From: JBDSLU01 sp039916225
Lineage (GTDB): Bacteria > Acidobacteriota > Vicinamibacteria > Vicinamibacterales > Vicinamibacteraceae
Reading direction: 5' to 3'
DNA: 7,552 bases
Assembly (NCBI GenBank): GCA_039916225.1
Contig: JBDSLU010000177.1
Span: 1 to 7,552 of the forward strand
The notes under the pieces were generated by a model. It was not told the origin of the DNA and did not search any database. It saw only the letters and a program-made list of their open reading frames with translations. Of the stretch, positions 6,319-7,552 are shown piece by piece. How positions within the stretch are numbered: position 1 is the stretch's first letter; each line of letters starts with the position of its first letter. The translations under genes were made by a program, and so were the position numbers.

Positions 6319-6699
6319 ATGTCACACCCGCCCGATCGGATCACTCTAGGAAAAGCAGGCGAGGATTACGCCTGCAGCGAACTCGAACTTCAAGGGTACG
6401 AAATTCTGGCCCGCCGCTTCCGGACGCGGCTGGGAGAAATCGACATCGTCGCCCGTGAGGGCGACACGCTGGTCTTCATCGAAGTGAAGGCGCGGCGCAC
6501 CACGCGCTTCGGAGAGCCGGTCGAGGCCGTCGACTGGCGCAAGCGGCAGACCATCGCCCGCCTCGCCGCCGAGTACGTCCTGCGGCACAGCATCGGCAAC
6601 GCCAGCTGCCGCTTCGACGTGGTCTCGATCGTCTTCGGCGACGGGCTGCGGCCCCGGGTGGCCATCCTCCGGGACGCCTTCGATGGGCGCGGCCGATAG
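6319..6699 (+). CDS. yraN: YraN/UPF0102 family endonuclease-like protein
   Basis: A 126-aa protein of the YraN (UPF0102) family, which has a PD-(D/E)XK nuclease-like fold. Seen here are the N-terminal LGKAGEDYA (10-18) with Glu15, the central GEIDIVARE (39-47) with Asp42, and FIEVKAR (53-59), where Glu55 and Lys57 form the E-x-K part of the putative active site. A downstream RFDVVSIVF strand completes the fold. The set of acidic and lysine residues is intact, so nuclease activity is possible, but the family's cellular role is not settled; it is often found near rnhB or in processing clusters, which are absent here. The start at 6319 leaves an eight-residue lead before the conserved core. A TGGGG lies only 1 nt upstream of the ATG, so initiation signals are weak. 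The gene follows the aminotransferase by 58 nt, with a palindrome in the gap. Confidence 0.93.
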   Translation: MSHPPDRITLGKAGEDYACSELELQGYEILARRFRTRLGEIDIVAREGDTLVFIEVKARRTTRFGEPVEAVDWRKRQTIARLAAEYVLRHSIGNASCRFDVVSIVFGDGLRPRVAILRDAFDGRGR

Positions 6700-6742
6700 G
6701 ATACCGGCAGGTCGTTGAGTCGATGGGAGTTCGGCCGCTCGC

Positions 6743-6763
6743 GGGGCCGGTCCGGAAGGCCCC
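6743..6763 (+). terminator. Possible hairpin terminator after yraN
   Basis: GGGGCC (6743-6748) and GGCCCC (6758-6763) form a 6-bp stem around a 9-nt loop, followed only by TT. It lies between the yraN stop and the tRNA-Gly promoter, where a transcript end would make sense. The absence of a longer T-run keeps confidence low. Confidence 0.3.
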
Positions 6764-6771
6764 TTGGTGCC

Positions 6772-6801
6772 TTGCCACTCCAGCGACGCCTGTGTTACGC
6801 T
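6772..6801 (+). promoter_or_regulatory. Promoter of the tRNA-Gly/tRNA-Cys unit
   Basis: TTGCCA (6772-6777) is a 5-of-6 match to the sigma-70-type -35. After an 18-bp spacer comes TACGCT (6796-6801), preceded by TG one base upstream (6793-6794) as in an extended -10. Transcription would start near 6808, leaving a leader of about 15 nt before the mature tRNA-Gly. Confidence 0.55.
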
Positions 6802-6822
6802 TGCGGTTCGTCGCTAGGGCGA

Positions 6823-6897
6823 GCGGGAATAACTCAGTGGTAGAGTGCGACCTTGCCAAGGTCGAAGTCGCGGGTTCGAATCCCGTTTCCCGCTCCA
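6823..6897 (+). tRNA. tRNA-Gly (GCC)
   Basis: A 75-nt cloverleaf including encoded CCA. The acceptor stem pairs GCGGGAA with TTCCCGC, with discriminator T at 6894. The D-arm contains CTCAGTGGTAGAG. The anticodon stem CGACC/GGTCG encloses the loop TTGCCAA with anticodon GCC at 6855-6857. The T-arm is GCGGGTTCGAATCCCGT. It reads glycine GGC/GGU codons. It lies 48 nt before tRNA-Cys, and the two are probably processed from one precursor. Confidence 0.97.
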
Positions 6898-6945
6898 TCT
6901 TCTCCTAGAACGGCGCCCTCCGAAGCCGCAAGATAGACACACAGC

Positions 6946-7019
<74 letters not shown>

Positions 7020-7075
7020 TTTTTCCGAAGGAATTCGCGAAATTCGGTCAGCGGTGGGTCCGTGGTCGATTCCTT

Positions 7076-7104
7076 GTTGCTCCGAGAAGCGCGCTAGTTG
7101 CTCC
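7076..7104 (+). repeat. 8-bp direct repeat with 21-bp period
   Basis: GTTGCTCC occurs at 7076-7083 and 7097-7104, a period of 21 bp, close to two helical turns. It may be a pair of protein-binding sites or chance. Confidence 0.3.
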
Positions 7105-7176
7105 TGAGTGCTGGCAAGCGGGCGCCGGTAAAACGCTGTATCGCAACGAGTTGTCAGTGCGCGATTCGAAAGGTGC

Positions 7177-7195
7177 GGAGGTTCGGGGAACCTCC
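7177..7195. other. Perfect 8-bp hairpin in the non-coding stretch
   Basis: GGAGGTTC and GAACCTCC pair perfectly around a GGG loop. No T-run follows on either strand, so this is not a standard intrinsic terminator. It may be a structured part of a 3' UTR or of an unannotated RNA. Confidence 0.45.
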
Positions 7196-7464
7196 ATCCG
7201 AGACTCGACCCGGTTGTAGCCGCTGCTCGCCTCCGTCAGCCGCGGCGGTCACGCCATCGTGAGTCGTCAGACGCCGATCTACGGCGGGCATCGCGGCGGA
7301 GCGAGAGATTGCCAGCGCGTCAGTGGTTCGCGACGTCGCAGACACCGTTTGCCGTGCACCGGATACCGGGGCATGCGAGCAGACCTTGGTCGTGGTCGGT
7401 CGCACCGAGTTCCCTCTGGCTTCAACACCGCCGCCGTTAAGGCGCTCGCGGCGCAGTGGGCGTT

Positions 7465-7490
7465 GGTCGAAGGCTACCCACAGCTCGACC
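7465..7490 (-). terminator. Hairpin just after the permease stop
   Basis: GGTCGA (7465-7470) pairs with TCGACC (7485-7490), and GCT (7473-7475) with AGC (7482-7484), with a 2-nt bulge and a 6-nt loop. It begins 4 nt past the permease stop on the minus strand, where a 3'-end hairpin would be expected. It lacks a T-run, so it may stabilise the mRNA end rather than terminate transcription by itself. Confidence 0.35.
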
Positions 7491-7494
7491 GACG

Positions 7495-7552
7495 TCACTC
7501 GGCCCGCAATGCGTCGACCGGATCGATTCGACCGGCCCGGCGGGCGGGAACC
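7495..7552 (-). CDS. ABC transporter permease, C-terminal end (partial)
   Basis: The last 18 codons before a TGA at 7495-7497 read VPARRAGRIDPVDALRAE. This fits the conserved terminus of MacB/FtsX-type ABC permeases, where P-x-x-R-A-x-x-x-x-P-x-x-A-L-R follows the last membrane helix. Acidobacteria carry many such genes as large stand-alone ADOP permeases, so this may be one, though the short piece cannot tell ADOP from an ordinary MacB-like subunit. The gene runs leftward and its start lies beyond the window. Confidence 0.8.
   Translation of the reverse strand, partial: VPARRAGRIDPVDALRAE

Larger units (their letters stand above)
7020..7494. other. Non-coding stretch between tRNA-Cys and the permease gene
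   Basis: About 475 bp without a convincing gene. The only open frame of note (114 codons on the minus strand, 7154-7498, GTG start) is rich in Arg, Thr, Ser and Val, shows no recognisable motif and begins on the permease stop region, so I treat it as chance. The first part is less GC-rich than the genes (32 of 60 bases in 7021-7080). It contains a near-palindrome around TTCGCGAA (7034-7041), an 8-bp direct repeat, a perfect hairpin and a stem next to the permease stop. It is a convergent 3' region: tRNAs enter from the left and the permease gene from the right. Confidence 0.6.

Noticed and set aside
6723..6908. A 61-codon open frame on the plus strand
   Set aside because: Most of its second half is the tRNA-Gly gene, and it shows no protein motif.
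7154..7498. A 114-codon minus-strand frame after the permease stop
   Set aside because: No recognisable motif, atypical composition, and a GTG start overlapping the permease stop with no Shine-Dalgarno. A chance open frame is the simpler reading.

Overview
This is a GC-rich bacterial chromosomal window made almost entirely of housekeeping genes. Several traits point to Acidobacteriota, perhaps class Vicinamibacteria. These are the high GC content, a small DUF1844-family gene, a MacB/FtsX-type permease C-terminus of the kind abundant in that phylum (ADOP-like), and mRNA starts that look leaderless. The assignment is inference from gene content and style; no taxonomic marker such as 16S rRNA is present.

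Layout. A mazG gene (two MazG domains, nucleotide-pool sanitising) runs leftward from 864. A rightward run of genes starts 30 bp away at 894. Between the two starts lies a perfect 20-bp inverted repeat (873-892) with a plausible -10 hexamer on each strand, placed symmetrically about its centre. It reads as a bidirectional promoter giving leaderless or near-leaderless transcripts. The rightward run is: a DUF1844 protein (894-1208), a PhnP-like metallo-beta-lactamase-fold hydrolase (1270-2058), ribF (2051-2992, FMN/FAD synthesis), an unrecognised 132-aa protein (3031-3429) with its own apparently leaderless promoter, cysS (3429-4841, stop and start overlapping as TGATG), a class III PLP aminotransferase (4917-6260) and a YraN/UPF0102 protein (6319-6699).

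Two tRNA genes with encoded CCA ends follow: tRNA-Gly(GCC) at 6823-6897, preceded by a recognisable promoter, and tRNA-Cys(GCA) at 6946-7019. About 475 bp without a convincing gene come next (7020-7494), holding hairpins and a short direct repeat. The last 58 bp encode the C-terminal end of a leftward ABC transporter permease that continues beyond the window.

Most pairs of neighbours have no direct pathway link. The tight spacing of MBL-ribF and hypothetical-cysS suggests co-transcription and translational coupling. I found no mobile element, CRISPR array, toxin-antitoxin pair or defence system, and no clear evidence of a new multi-gene system. The points most worth a second look are the symmetric promoter, the unknown protein coupled to cysS, the 16-bp palindrome upstream of yraN, and the non-coding stretch after the tRNAs.
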